From: Eremophila alpestris peregrina
Lineage: Eukaryota; Chordata; Aves; Passeriformes; Alaudidae
Length of the DNA stretch: 64,000 nucleotides
Assembly: GCA_009792885.1 (NCBI GenBank)
Contig: WMCF01000015.1
Coordinates: forward strand, 14,159,667-14,223,666
Reading direction: 5' to 3'
Positions 1 through 15,100 of this stretch are shown piece after piece; position 1 is the stretch's first letter; each line of letters opens with the position of its first letter. The notes beneath the pieces are model-generated. The model was not told where the DNA came from. It ran no database searches and was given only the letters and a program-made list of their open reading frames with translations. A program made the position numbers and the translations under genes.

Positions 1-689
1 AATAGATTTTAGGTCTTTAAGAAATGGCATGCAAAAAAAAAAAGAATTTATGAAGTGCATTTTGGTAAGTAGATGCAGCATAATCTTGTAATACAGGAAT
101 CAAGTCTTTTCTTGTTTTTTACTGTTGTATCCTTGCTAGTAGGATTTTTCATTTTACTTTACATTTACTATTACTTCTCAGATGCAGTGCCAATTTGACA
201 TCTGTGTAGAGGCCCTTGATACTTACCTGAAAGTATACAAAGTGGTAGCTAGATTAATTGTATGGCAGTCTACAAGCAGATGATGTCATTGAGTTAGTGT
301 TGAAAAAGGGAATGAGATTTTTGCCAGATGAGGTAGCATACTTCCAGGAATGTCTCGTTGCACAAGTTACGGATAACATTTTCGCCTTGCCACAATTTTT
401 CTTTGAGTTTTCAAGTATGTAAACATTCATGATTTGGTTGGAGCTTTTGCAGGAAATGATTGCTGTAAAGGGGTGATGGGTAACATTACATTAAGCACTA
501 CAGATAAGACAGTTAAAAAAAAAAACAACTCAGCAAATTAACTTGAGCTTTTAGTGTACCAAAGACTTAATGCAGTGGGACAGATTCTAGTGAATGCACT
601 TCAGCCACATTTATGCTGATAAGTAAGAAATTTGACAACACATATGGAGGCATCAGGCTTCCCAACTACAAAATGTCCATCTGTGCTAC

Positions 690-1000
690 AATTACCTGAA
701 AGGAGACTATTGAAATGTGGGGGTTGGTCTTGTCTCCTAGAAGCTTCAGGGTAAGAGGAAATGGCCTCAAGTTGCACCAGGGGAGGTTTAAAATTGATAT
801 GAGAAAAAATTTCTTCACTTGAAAGGGTTGTCCAGCATGGAAGAGGCTGTCAGGGGAAGGGATTGGATCATCAGCCTTAGAGATACTTAAAAGATAGGTT
901 GATGTGGCTCTTAGGGACATGGTTTAGTGGTGAACTTGGCAGTACTGGATTAAAGTTTGGACTTGGGGCTCTGAGATCTTCTCTCAACCTAAACTAAGGA
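690..1000 (+). repeat. CR1 LINE 3' fragment
   Basis: Matches the remembered avian CR1 3' region in sense orientation: a gaaatggcctcaagttgc-type segment, then aggggaggttta, aaaatttcttcac, gaaagggttgtccagcat, ttagggacatggtttagtgg and a degenerate end (ttctctcaacctaaa). It is strongly 5'-truncated, as is usual for CR1, and diverged. Confidence 0.9.
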
Positions 1001-2312
1001 TGCTGGTTGTCTTATAAACAAGCCAAAAAGCTGAATATTGAACTTATATTTCCTCTCAGTGTGGAATGCATTAATTTCTCTCTACCGTTCATCTGTTGGG
1101 CTTTAGAAAATGTGATCTTGTCTGTCCTCCAAAAATAACATTTGTCTCTCATTATCTTCAATTCAGTTCTTATTCTAGGCCTGAAACCGAACTCTTTAGG
1201 ATAAAAGTGTCAGAACAAGGATAACGGATCTGATTTTCTCCAGTTGTTAATCTATTTTAAGTGCACACTTGACTCAAATAGCTTCTGGTTAAGCACTCTG
1301 TATATTTGGTGTTTCACTCAACATTGCAAGAGTTGTAGAACCATGAATGAATGTTCACTATTGCTACTTTTTTAGGCATACTTGAATAAGTTTAGAAAGC
1401 ACACTTAGCACATTGTTGGTATTTTCCTAGGATTCTTTAAAACTGATATTAAGCATCATAATTCTACAAAGAAAGTAGATGAATAGGAGAATTTCACCTT
1501 CCCCTAGAGGGGGCTCCAAGTTTTGCCACAGCCTAGGTTATTTCTGGTAAAAGACATTGAAACTAGTTCTCAGTAAAAAAAAATCTCAGAGCTTTCCTGT
1601 TACTGTTGTTTAAATGTGAATTCCCAGAGTATAACTGTTTGCTTCTGTTGGGAACACTGGCCATCCTGCCAGAAGTCAGTCAGGCAGATCAACCTGATCT
1701 AATGTCAAGGTTAGCTCTCTTTTGTTTCCAAAGTTGATTTTGGTGACCTCCAAGGGTTCCAGCTGACCTAAATTATTCTGTGATTTCATCTGCACTTAGT
1801 CGTGGTTAACTGCAAGTGTCTTGAGTTTCAAGCAACAAGAACCTATAAACTGTCTGCAGTTAAGCCCTTCCTCATAGACTAGGGGAGGACTCTTGTTTTG
1901 CTGCCTTAGCCGATTACCCCAAAGTGAGCATAGGTATATTTCTGTATTGCTTTTACCCTGTGAAGTAATGGGATGGTCTGTTCCGATTGCAAAGGAGTTA
2001 CTATCTCCATATTAATTTAACACAAATTTTGCCTTTGTCCTGGAAGATTGATGGAGTGGGAATGATCTATGAGAGACTGCTAAAGCACTCAAGCACATAA
2101 CTGAAATGACATGTCTTCTGAGAATAGCTACCTAAATTACAGCAAGACAGTACTCCTTATTAACCAAAAATGGTGCCAAGTTAAGCCTGGTTTGGTGGCT
2201 TTCCCACAGTTAAAAAGCTTAAGTGACCTCAAATCGCTTTCATGTTTACCGACACAAGCATGCCTTTAACTGGTTTAAACAGATTTGTTTTAATGTAGTG
2301 ATCAATAGTTGC

Positions 2313-2347
2313 TTTAAATCACTGTAGTGATCGGTAGGTGATTTAAA
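2313..2347. repeat. Perfect 10-bp inverted repeat
   Basis: TTTAAATCAC at 2313-2322 and its exact reverse complement GTGATTTAAA at 2338-2347 are separated by 15 bases. The neighbourhood also repeats the GTGATC/GTGATTTA words. No known family is recognised. Confidence 0.7.
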
Positions 2348-3070
2348 TTAATAAAACCTTAGTGATTTAGGTAATACCTTCCTAAAGAGGAGAAGGGACC
2401 CACGTTCACATTTTGTTTCTCCCATATGTTCCCACAGTTGAACCACACGGGTTGCCAGTTTACCTAGTAATTAGGTAAATTGTATTCTAAATAAATCTGT
2501 AAGCAGCCCTTAGCTGTACTATTCCAGGTAGATATTAGATGTTTTATTAACACCCAGGTAAATTCTCCCACCCTGATACCTCTGTATCAATTTCTGAGAT
2601 TATAATAAGTCTATCCTACTTCATGGTTTCTCTCTTCTTTCCAGAAATCTGTATTGGCAACTAGGGAAGTCTTCTGTCTTGGGATGTCTTGTTGCAGGAA
2701 GTCACTAGTCCAGGGAAATGGGATTTTGAAAGGAGTGTGTAGACTCTGAGATAAGGTCTCCTCAAAACTTCTCTTGAGTCAAGATTTCTATCTCTGCTTT
2801 CTATTTTAAGAATTTCTGAATTGAAGTAGATATTGGTACTTCCCTTTCCTATTTCTGTTGAAAAGGAATTAGTTTTTTATAAAAAATTAGACCATGAGGT
2901 AGAGTATTTGTTGCATGTTCTGAATGCTAAGAGGCAATTAATTATGAATGGGCATATTTGCCTAGATAACCATCCATACCTTGCTGGATGAATGGCTGCA
3001 TTTATAGTAGTATGTTAGGGTACTGTGGTTTTAAATGCGTTTCAGTGATTGTATGTCACCTCTTTTACAG

Positions 3071-3155
3071 AAATGTTACGAACAAAAACAATACAAAAAT
3101 GGACTCAAGTTCTGCAAGATGATCCTTTCTAACCCAAAATTTGCTGAACATGGAG
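3071..3155 (+). CDS. NAA16: NAA16 exon 2
   Basis: Encodes about residues 19-47, starting KCYEQKQYKNGLKFCKMILS, the first TPR helix pair. The acceptor is ttttacag and the donor is G|GTAAAT. It begins in phase 0, matching an exon 1 that ends after the mammalian FKRIL motif, and ends after the first base of a Glu codon. Confidence 0.95.
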
Positions 3156-6100
3156 GTAAATGCAGACTCAAGATGTTTTTTTTCTCCTGTCAAGAGCTTA
3201 AATGTATTAGTCTATATCATACTATTAGGAAAGAAAAGAGGCTGTTGTGGAGTGTGATTCTGTTGTTATGATTGAATGATTACTCTGGATTTTCAGTGTT
3301 TGTGCATTCAGATCAAGTTTCCACTCTGCCTCAGTCAAACACTCCAGTGCAGTGGGATGTTGAAGATGAAAATACATGGTGGAAGCAACACTTCAGTGAA
3401 GCTTCCAACTTGCTTTTCTAGGTTTCTGGGTCAGAATGCTAGTGTGGGTTTTTCTTACATTCCTGTTTAAAGCTAGTCCAGCCTTTTTTTGAATGAACTT
3501 GTTCTGCCAATATTAAAAACCTGGAAGGTTTTTTGTCAAGTTCATAGTCTTAAATTTTTGGTACTGCATACCAAGTTGCTGCTTAAAGGGAGCAGAGTTA
3601 AGTGTAATACTGTTGCTGTTACTGCTTGAAGCTGAAGACAGAACCTGGTGATCCTGCTCTCATAAATATTGTAAGAAACAGGGCAGCAGAATATTGCTTC
3701 TATTTACATCTGTTAAATTCTATTTACATCCTCAATGGGATACTCTAGTCTTACTGTATTACAGGTTTCTGTTACATTATTCAGACTTGCTTTCCTTTTG
3801 ATACAGTGAAATGTTTGGGGTTTTTTTGCTATTGAAGCAACCTAACACTGAGTGTGCATGTACTGTGTCAGTAAAATTATTTTCCTGTTTGATGTCAAAT
3901 CTTGTCAAAATGTTTGACTAATCATTTTCATGCTTCCGTTCATATCTGCTGTTTCTTTGTTGTCTTCATTTCTTCTTTAGAGATAAAAGTAGTTTATTGT
4001 TGCTTCAAAGCTAGAGTGGTTTGTTCAGCTCTGGCCTAATGCATTTGTCTGTACTAGCACTTCTGTTTTTATGACATCTCAGTATACAGATCTGTCTTTT
4101 CTGCTCTTGCTGCCTCTTAAACTTTTCCAGGACAGCTAGCTTCCTTGGCAGTCCACATACTACGTGGGCTTTGAGCCACTAATGGCTTTGAAGCTTGGGA
4201 GTAAAGCCTGGAATGAACAGCTGAAGCAGAACTAAGCCATTTAAATGATCTGATGGAAAGCTGCACTTGTCACACTTAGCCTCAGAGAAAAGTAGTTTCA
4301 AAAGTTTAGTGAGAAGGTGGCAAAACAGTTGTATTGGTGTGTCTGGGCAGTTATCGCCAGGATTAGCTTGCTTCCATTCCCACAGTGCCAATATTCTTTT
4401 TCAAACGTCTTAATATTATTTGAAAGGTATCGTTCTGGTTTTCTCTGTTCTTACAGTGTGGATGTAGGACAACTAAAAACAATAACAAAAAACCTTGAGT
4501 AATTTTGGGTCATCATTCACTTATAGGTACTGTACAGATAAAGTGTTAAACGGATCTATCAATACAACTTCAAACTGCTGTTACAGCTGACCTTGAGATC
4601 ATGGTCTATTGCCATTAATACTGGGGAAGAGATTGTAGTTGGAGGAAAACAAGAGCATTAGGATGAAAAAAGTGACTAATCTTCTGGCAGGGACCAAAAC
4701 AAGTGGCCTCTTATTTAACAAAAAACCTGAAATATGAATCTGGAACAGCTTTCAGGCATAGTGCATGCATTACATGCAACTTGCTTGTCTACTGTTTGCC
4801 TTGAAGCATGGGGGGAAGAGGGAGGGCAGTAGTCATACCAATGTATTGTTTGAAATCTTGTGCCTCTCAGATGCAATAGCATTTTAATCAACGTTTTTTA
4901 TTAAAGAATACATTTAAAATGCTAAATTTTAATTAAAATCTAAAATGAAATTTTAATTCTAAGTTTAAAAATGTTTTTAAACATTTTAAAATTGAATGGT
5001 TTAAATGTTACTGCACTGAGGTCTCTTACACTCCTAATGTGGTAGCAGTAAATATGCTTCCCTTAACTAATGCTTTGTAAGAAGTCTGTAATGGGGGACT
5101 GACTGTGACAGAGATTTGTTTCTTGTGGTGTGACTCAGCCTTTTTTCCCCTCAGTCTTTGCATCTGGAACTTTAATACACTTTAGGGAGCTCTCTCAATT
5201 TGCTTTAGCTTATTGTTAACTCCCTCAAAGCCAGGTAAGTGTATTTCTTAATTAATAAAAGTTAGTGTTGTCTGTGTTCATCACATCTGTATGATGCTCT
5301 ACAAGTGGTCTTTTTAAGAGCAGTTTCAAGGAAGGAAGTGCTTCCATGTAATAGTCTTCAGCTGTGCTAGGCTGCTATTCTGATCTAAATTTATATTTTA
5401 ATGGGGGACTTCAGTGTGCAACAACTTCAAAGGATAATCTGCACTGTGAAGCTGGCATATGGGAAGTCAGAAACTTAAGTATCTGGTACTTCTTGCAGAG
5501 ACACTTGCCATGAAAGGCCTGACCTTGAACTGCTTAGGCAAGAAGGAGGAAGCGTACGAATTTGTTCGTAAAGGACTTCGTAATGATGTGAAGAGTCACG
5601 TCTGTATCCTTTGTAGTACAAACCTGATCACTTTGCTGTGGCATGCTACTGATGGAAATCTAAGGTGCTGAGATTGTCACAAAGACTTCTGATGCACAAA
5701 ATGCTGAGTTTCCCTTTTGTCAATGAATCAAGTGGAGCTCTGTGTTTTTTCCTTACTGTAAAATCTGGAGTCTAATTGAGGTTACAGAGAGGCCAGAGAG
5801 GAAAAGTAGAAATCCTACACAAATTCCATTGTTAGAATGAAACACTTCTCTGAGTAAGAATTCCTACTGTAATTATGGTAGCATGTTTTAAACAATAAAT
5901 CTGTGACTAACTCTTACAGTCTGGTGGAGTTTGGATAATTTAATTTGTATAACAATGCTCAGGGGGTTCTGAATATGACTTCAGCAGCAATGTCTCATTT
6001 TAAAAAATATTTGGAAACATTTAATATTTTACAGTGTGTTAGTAAAGTCTGCAGTAATCCATCTTCATTTGTAAGGGTACTGGTCTTCAAGGAAGATGTC

Positions 6101-9100
6101 AAATTGTTTGGCCTGTAACTGCAGTTACTTTGTGAAAATTGTGTATGTATCTTCCTTGACCTGCATTAGGTTGGCATGTCTATGGTCTTCTGCAGCGTTC
6201 GGATAAGAAATACGATGAAGCCATCAAGTGTTACCGGAATGCACTCAAACTAGATAAAGATAACCTACAGATCTTGAGAGATCTCTCTCTGTTGCAGATT
6301 CAGATGAGGGATTTAGAAGGGTATAGAGTAAGTATTCTCTTTGAATTCCCACTTACTGCTGTTAGCCTTCTCTTGTTCTATTCCACTGTGAAGCATTTTA
6401 TTGGTAGTATTTCTGTTGCTACTCTTTTTCTATTTCAAAAATGTTTAAACTATTGTTTAGGAAAGCAGGAAAAGATACTGCAGTAACACTCTATATAAGG
6501 TTGAGAGCACAACTAGAAATACTTGTTCTGTGCAATTGCATTCACCAGTCACTTTGTAAAAATAGTTCTTAACTCATTTTTCACTAAAATAGTAAGAAAA
6601 AAGGCCAATACTTAAATTTGTAAGTAGAAGTACTTGGTGTTTTTGGTAAGAAATACACTATCATGTATTTCTTGTTAGTATGTGGGTAACTTGCCCCATG
6701 ATGACTGATTCTGGAATCCCAGTGATGATTATTATTATTATAAATAAAGCCTTAAAATTTGTCCAAAAACAGTGAGTAGTTTCAGAATGGCTGAACTGAT
6801 TCCTCTGTTTCATGTGAAGTAGAGGACTGGACTGTGGGCTTGGCATTAGTTGGTCTCTTTCCTAAGGATGTTAATTCCTGTGAATTTGCTAATGCAAAGG
6901 GAAAATAGAATCGCTGACCTGAGGATATGATTTGACTGAGGAAGACGTTCTGAGAAGTGTTGCAGTAGTGTGTGAGGACCTTGTGCCAAGGGAAGTGAAT
7001 GCCATTCTTTCAGTGGCAGTGAGCTCCTGCCTTCTGGTGGAAAGGGCTTGCTGAGATTTCAAAGCTCTATCTTTGGAAATAATTTAGGCCCTTAGGAGAT
7101 GCTCTTGAAAATTACAACTTCTGTGTCTCTCTAAAATAAATAGATTTTATGCTTTGTTCCATGAATTGTGTATTTAGAATGTAACCTCCAAATTTATCAA
7201 GCAGAAATGTGCTGCTTTTCCTCATGCTGTTAGAATTTCAAACGTTGCCTAGGGCTTTTAAAAGTTCTTTTAAAATATTAGCTGTCTTGGTGTTAAATGT
7301 GTAGTAACTCTGGCTGAAAATTCTGCTTTTGAAATTGCTTTTCTTTTACTGAAGGAGACAAGATACCAGCTGCTTCAACTGCGCCCCACACAACGTGCTT
7401 CCTGGATTGGATATGCCATTGCATACCACTTACTAAAAGATTATGATATGGCCTTAAAATTACTTGAAGAGTTTAGGAAAACCCAGCAGGTAAGATTTCC
7501 TGGTCTGGAAAGAGAACACTTGTATAAGGGATAGAATCTGAGGAATTAGTTCTTTGGAAATAGAAATCAGTTATGAATTAGGAATAAATTTGTTATTTGT
7601 GGGGCTTTCTGCTTTGAGCAGAAAGATTTCCAAGGGCTTAGCAGCAGACACAGATTATATAGGAATACTTTTCCCCCCTTCTCAATAAACTTTTAGGGTT
7701 AAAGATATGAGTAGTCTCATGCAGTGTAACTAAATGTTTGTGAGACTTTTAGTTAGAGAAAACCTGTGATGATCCTGCCCCTTTAGAGTAGGTGAAAGTA
7801 CATTTTGGATGTGCTCATTTGCCCTTTCTCCTGCCATAGTCTGGTTATCGTTACATCTCTACAAAGAATGAAATATTGTCAATGGTTTGTATGCATCTGT
7901 ATATAGTATACTTAAAATCAATGCTTGGTTTCACAGTAATATGTATGTGTAGCTGAAAATTCTTTGATCAGACTTGGTGTTGCTGAGACCTGAGTAAATC
8001 AAATGGGACAATACTAACATCACAGAGTATAACCTTTTTTGAGAGGTTCTATTAGTGGTAACATAGAGCTATAAAGTCCAAATTAGCAGAACAGAGTGGA
8101 TGTGTTGATTATTCTGTAATGTGGAAAGAAAAAGAAACATGTTTGTAGATCCATTAAGCTGGGGAGGCATCTTGGAAGTACTGTGTAAAAATACTAAGAT
8201 ACTACCTGAACTCTATATTGTGTTTCTAAAACAAAAATTTCATATCCTTTCTGAGTTGTTATATATGGGATTAAGTGTAGGAAAGGAAATAAATGGCTAG
8301 GAGAGACCAGTGTTTGTCTTGATCACATATTGTGGTCAAAAAAGGATGTTGCATGCTGGGTATATATAGCTTGATATTTCAAAAGACTGTAACTTCAGCA
8401 TTGAGTAAAAACAGAAAAGAATAAGTTTTAATCAAAATTGGGTCATCTTCTGTGAGTGTTTGGCAACCAAAAAGTCGTCATTCTCAAATGTGTCAGCAGC
8501 GCCCAGTCTGAGTTTGGTGTCAACGTGACTGAGTTAGAAAGAAAGAATATAGAGTAGATGGAAAAACAGCAAATGTTGCATAAGAAGCTGTGACTCTTCA
8601 GGGACTGCGAGAGCTTAGTAGTGGTGTTTGCCCCTTGCGGAGAATGGAAGTGATGCTGTTAATGTTGTTTTTTCTAAAAAGATGTGTGTAAATACGTTTG
8701 TTTGAGGGCTGTCATGGTACACTGTTCAGTCTAGTGACTAAGCCAGATTTAAATACCGTAGGTGAATGCATTATACTGGTTGAGTCTGCTGTGCAAGTTA
8801 CCACTATCTTAAATCTCATCCTATTGATGAGACCCAATATCACCCTAAAACAAAGATGATCCAAAGATGAGTGCAACCACTGGTGCCATTTTCTGATAAA
8901 ACTGGAGATATTTGGGAAACTCCTGTAAATAGGAAGGCTACTTGTACAATGAGCTGGTTTAACTTTTGATTAGCATGGTGTCAGTCAGAGGCAAGTGGTG
9001 GAAAAGCTGATTAAGCATTGAAGGACAGAAATATGGTACAAATGTTGGACAACATAGTTTCACAGGAAATTAGTCCCGTTAAGCCTATCCTCTTTTTTTG

Positions 9101-12100
9101 GAATTGTTAGAGACAATTAAGTGGTATATTGTCTTTTCTCCTCCAAAACACTAAAACTATGTATGAACACATTAGTTCCATTTCTGTTGAAAATAGTCTT
9201 GCGCTTTGTTGTGGCAGCTCTCTGATGAGTGCAGGCCCATATGGAACCCGAAACATTGGAAGAGAGAATGTGTTGGGTCCAGAGCAGTCAGGAGAGCCCA
9301 GGCGAACTCACAGCTCAGTTTTGCCATGCATTGGCTCTTCCACAGTACTCCCCAAATGTATGTGGTTTTGCCGTGTCTGGATTTTTCAGTCCTGCAGTTA
9401 AAATAATTAAGTTCAGTGCATTGCACGGATCTTTGAGGAGGTACATATCTTGCTTACTTTCCTTCCCAAATCTCCCCTCTTTGCCTGTAGTTCAGATGCA
9501 CTCAACTTGATAGATGAACTTCTTGTGACAGGTGTCACAGAATATTGCATGTGGCTGCAGTAGAAGAGTGGTAATTTAAAAGGAGGCTTGAAAGACTGGA
9601 GGGTATCCAACTGACTTGTGAGCAGGACTCTTCAACAAACTGGTGTTTTTGAGGAGTGTTGTGGCAATCTGTATTAGGCCTGATACTGTTTACCATTCAC
9701 GTTAATGAATAGGCAAAGAAATGTAGCACGTTACGTAAAATGCTGCTGTCATAATAATTGATAAATAATGGTAATGTAGGATGATGATATTTATTTACTT
9801 GAATTACTCAGGCAGCTCTGTCCTTTCAGATGTGACTGCAAACAGTTGAGACCAAGCAGTAAAACTAAGAAAAGAATCAGGGAACTGTCGTTTTAGTGAT
9901 TGTAGATGAATATCTGAACATGCAGTATTACAAAATAAAGCAGCTAATCTACCTACAAGTTCTTGCCAAAACCAGCAATCTGAGTTTTTCCTGTGTGCTC
10001 AAACCACTTCCTTGTGCAGCACTGACTGACTTGGTGGAGGGTTGGTTCAGGAAGCCTAAGTGCCAGAAAGATAATCACTCTTTGGAAGGAGTAATTGGCT
10101 GAACTGAACAACTGTGAGGTGAGAGGGGAAAGAGGAAGGGGAATAATAGAGGGAAGTGAGCTGCCTTTGTTGATCCAGGCTGCAGTTAGTCTAGTTTACT
10201 GTAAAACTGTCCCTCAGGGGAAGCTTATGGGTGAAAAGTAAAATACACTCTTAGCTCTGACAAGCAGGGATTTTATCTATAAAGCACTCATTACTGTGAG
10301 ATCAAGAATTACTGATGAGCCTGTTGTCAAAAAAAGTTATAAAATGTAAAGAACAATATGGCAAGATAAGATGACTAGAGAGAGCTCTGTGAAGGGCAGA
10401 GAGTGTCTTTGTTTACCTTAAACAGAAAAAAGCCCGGGTGAAAGCCTAGGTGACTCTAGTACAAACTGCTGGGTTTGGGAAGAGTAATAGCTAGGAAACT
10501 TGCTTAGCAGAGAAAATAAAGGACGGAGTAGTGTCAGAAGCTGATCAACAAATTTAAGTGATAAATTGCTTTCTATCATTGACAGTTTTACTCTAGTGGC
10601 TAAGTTATCACTAGAAATGGTAAATTTTCTGTCTCTTTATGTATTAAGATCGATGTTGCCTGTCATCTGAAAGCTGTAAATTGGCCAGATGCACAATATT
10701 TCTGTGAAAAATAGGTTATGAGGTTAAAGGTAGACATCACTGCAGGAAATATAACAGCTTCTGCTGTCCCAAGTTAGAATTATGTAAGAGTCAGTTCAGA
10801 ATTTAAATTTTGGCAACCAAGGTGTAAAACAACTACACAATTTGTTTTACTGTTGTATGTCCATTTTTCCTTTCTTCTTTTCCAGAACAATTTTTTAGTC
10901 TTAATTTTTATTTTATTCCTAATTTTTGCATCAGGCTCACAAATACAGATATGGACAGAAAACCTCTGGAGTTTTGGGGGTCTGCTCTTAGGTATGTTTT
11001 GGCTGCATCTTGTCACATTCTTTCAGTGACAGTTGTTAGGGGACCTCTGGTTGAAAAGTTGATCCTTCTTTGGTCCAGGAGGAGAGGAAGAAACTTATTC
11101 TGAAACAGCAGGATTGAGTTCAGGAGGAAGTTGGACATCTCCTGTCCATGAACCTTAACTCTTCTTGGGGGAGGGAGGAGTAAAGATGTATTGAGCAGCA
11201 ATACCAATGGTGTGGACATTCTCTATAGAATATCTTATTCTTTATAAAACAATCTGATTATTCACATTAACTACTGGGATTGTTAACTGCTTGCCTTCCG
11301 TTGAATCATGGATTTAAATCGTCATTAAATTGATGAGATTTCAAAATATCTTTGAAGATGGAGTTTTCTTAAAATTGCTTTTAAAAATAGCTTTTTAAAT
11401 GGAGTGATAGTAAGTGCAGTATCTTTCTGGTGGATTTACTCTATGTGTAGGAATAATTTAATCTGAATTTTTTGTTTGGTGTTTTGTGGGGTTTTTAGTT
11501 TGGTTTTTTATTGTTGTTTTTGTTATCCTGCTGAGCCAAAACAGCTATGAAGAGGTCAGTTGATATTTGTTTGTGTATTGTATATATAGTTTCAATGGGT
11601 TTCTGGGTAATCTCTGTTTTGAAAGCCTAAAACTAATTCATGATGTGCCAAAAAGCTGTGCTACTTGTGGAATTTGGAATTTAGATATGTGTACTATGTT
11701 GGAAGAAAGAATATTATTAGGAGGTGGTGAAGGAGAAAGAACTAAATTGGTGCTTTGTAGTTTTGTTTTGTGGTATTGCAGTCAGGATAAACAGGAAGAC
11801 ATGTTTAACCCCTGTTCCACAAGTCTATTCTGTGAAGCAGTTAAAAGTGCTTTCTTGGTAACAATGTTTTTATTTGTGGGTAATACAGACTAAAAATTGA
11901 GCAAGGTGGAAATGGAAGTGGAGCTGTAGATAAGAGAGCTACTTTGAGAAGTGGGTAGAATGTTATGCTACCTGCTGACTGGTATGTGTAAGGTGTAGTC
12001 TTGTTCCATTAGTGAACATTTGCTATACTGTATTGGCTGCTAAAAAAGGTACGTGAATGATATTATTTTCATAGTAATGTTCATTGTCAGATACACATCT

Positions 12101-15100
12101 TTACCGTGTTTTATTTAGTTATGCTATCCTTCAGACCACTTGTGTGTAAAAGCAAATCTTTCTAAAAATGCCCAGCAATACTGTAAGAGTTGCCTCTCAA
12201 AATCTGAAGAGCATGTAATCAGAAATGTTAAATCCTGTAAAATCAACTTGTGCTCAGGGAAGGGCTGGAAGCAGTGGTTTAGGACAGTATTCTTAATAAG
12301 AACGTTCCTTTCAGCCAGTGTAATGTTTTGGCTTTTTGTGTTAGTTTTTTTTATTAAATTATCTTTCTCCTTAAGGACCAAGGAAAAGCTTTTTTCAGGG
12401 AACAGAAGATAATAGTAAACTGTTTAGTGACCCATGTGACTTTGAAGTGTTGGTTGCTCATGAAGAAACAAATTATGTAGTGTCACAGGAAAAAACATCA
12501 TTAATATTTGTCAAACTCAACTGCTTCTCATCTTTTATTATGTAAAAAATCATGTTAGATTATAAGTCTCACCATTTCTGTTGGGACAGTGCATTTCATA
12601 TAGTTTTACTGATCTGCTGGGCATTTTCTGGAGATTGCATTTGCTCTCTAACATTCTTGAAATTGGAGTAGCATTTTGTATATTAGTGAAGAGCATTTAG
12701 TGTGAAAAGAATTACTGTAACTCTTTTCATTGCCTAAATCTGCTTTATGGAGTTATCTCTGAAAGGAATAATTTCAAATGCCACCCTGCTTCCTTAGCTG
12801 TGGTAGCATTGCAAGGTGGATGAGCCACTGGTTGTGCTGTAGCCTCTAGAAAGTCCTAGGTGTGCAACTGCAGGCAGACCTAAAAATAATTCTCTCTTGC
12901 TTGAAAAACTCCATATGCTTGTGCACTGTATTTTCTAGGGGATTAAAGTTTAGTACAGAGAACACTTGCTTAGAAAGAAACAGTCTAAGTTTTCTATCAG
13001 AAAAATTCCAGTTGTCAAGCTGTGGATGGGTCATTCCTCTTGGAAATAGTTTGATCCAGAACTCTGGTATACTGAAAATGATACTGTTAGACTTCAGCCA
13101 TCTGCTGTAGAACTTATGTCAAAATTGTTGTGTAATGCATAAGTGCTTCAGAAAGAAAATATATGAAGATCTTTGCTTTCTCTCATATAATTCAGTTTTT
13201 TATTAGCTTGCCACAGTGATAGAAAAAAGAAATAAAGGACTAGGTCTAAAATGTTAACTACAAAGGATATCCCTAAATGAATCTAATTTGATTGTGAATA
13301 ATGGGAGTTTTACATTTTGAATGTTTAGATGGTGTATATAAACAGACCTGATTGTGTTCTGTAGCTTAAATGTTGTGTTCTGTAATACTGCATAAATTTG
13401 AGATACAGGTAAATGTTAACTAATATATTGTTTTCTTCCCCCTCAGGTTCCTCCTAATAAAATAGATTATGAATATAGTGAACTGATTTTATATCAGAAT
13501 CAAGTGATGAGAGAGGCAGATCTTTTTCAGGAGTCTTTAGAACATATAGAGACATATGAAAAGCAAATATGTGATAAATTAATAGTAGATGAAATCAAAG
13601 GTAAGTCATTATTATTCTTCCCTTAGCCAATTTTGTTAGAAATTTTTGCTATTGGCTTTCAGATATGATAAAGCAATAAAAGGTAAAAAAACCCAGCATG
13701 TTAAGTCTTTCATTTATTTGTAACAATTATTATAGGAAAACTGGTACCAACAGATTTACAGTTCTGTGCACAAGTAAATAAGTTTTCCTACCAAAGTGGT
13801 TATGGATGCAGGTAGTCTATCTTGGGTTGACACAGGAATAGAGGAAATCTCAGTGATTATATTGGTACATTAGAGCAGCTTTCCATAAATCAGAGGTATT
13901 GTAACCCAGTTTTAATCTTATGAAAAAGAATTTCATAAATAATACTGTTTAAAGTACAAACACAAATTTTTCTTCTTTTTTGACTGATGTATCAAGTTCT
14001 TGTTTTCTTTTCAAGCTTCCTAATGCACTTATTGAAGTGAATACTGAAGTTCACTTTTTTGGTTAAAAATAACTCACAGTTTTTGTGTTTGAAGTGCTAA
14101 TGCTGAATTCTGAATATGTGTGAGTAATGGCATGAGTTCTGGCTTGCACAGTTGTGGTGGGCTGCCCCTGGCCAGTGGGGTGAGCCCCACTCAGCTGCCC
14201 ACTCACTTCACCCAGCCTCACTTGTCAGACTGGGAGAGATGAGGAAGAACAAAAGCAGGAGACCTTGAGCAATGACATGAAGATAACTTGGATGATGGGA
14301 AGGGGAAGGAAGGAAAATCAAACCCAGACCTTCAACACTTCTGTACACTTCCTGCAGACTGATGTTCAGCTAGTCTCAAGGCGATGGCTACCTGCCCCAA
14401 CACTCCTCCTCAATTTTTATTGCATAGTATGAGTATAACTAAGTGGTATAAAATACCTCTTTGGCCAGTTTGGATCAGCTGTCCGGGTTGTGTCCTGTCC
14501 TGCATTATTATCCACCCTGACCTACTTGCTGGGAGAGTGGGAATAAAAAGACAAAGCCTTGGTGGTCTACAAGTACTGCTTAGCAGTGGTGCAGATGTTG
14601 GTGTAGTTATGAACATTAAGTCACAAATCCCAAAACACAGCCCAGCATAAGCTGCTGTGAAGAAAATAAATTCCCTACAAGCTAGGCCTGGTAGAACCAT
14701 TTACTTAGTAGCAAACCAGAGAGATTTAACTGCTTAAAAACTAGTTTGTTGATGTGAAAAATATACCTAAGTAAACAGCTTGATAACAACTGATCTAGTT
14801 GTGTGTTGAAGTCCTGGAAGGAGGAGTTGCTTGTTTATTTGATATTCCCAACAGCTGTTTTAAATACTCAGATACAGACATTCAGGTAGTCTTTGTTTTC
14901 ACAGGTGATGAATGTTCTGAGCTCTAGGTGTGGTAGCTTCAAGCAGCAATTGTAACACACAGCAAATGCCTTTGGGAAAATAAGGCCTCTTTTTAAGAAT
15001 CTGTGTATGCTTAAGAACAACTTTATATATCTAGTATTGTAAACTTTACTCACAAGTGCTTTCTGATGTAATTCCTGGTTCTGTACTGTGTTGTTTCTAG

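Larger units (their letters stand above)
1..3070 (+). other. NAA16: NAA16 intron 1 (3' part)
   Basis: No coding sequence is recognised before exon 2. It contains one CR1 fragment (about 690-1000), a perfect 10-bp inverted repeat at 2313-2347 and otherwise AT-rich single-copy-looking sequence. Exon 1 and the NAA16 promoter lie to the left of the window. Confidence 0.85.
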
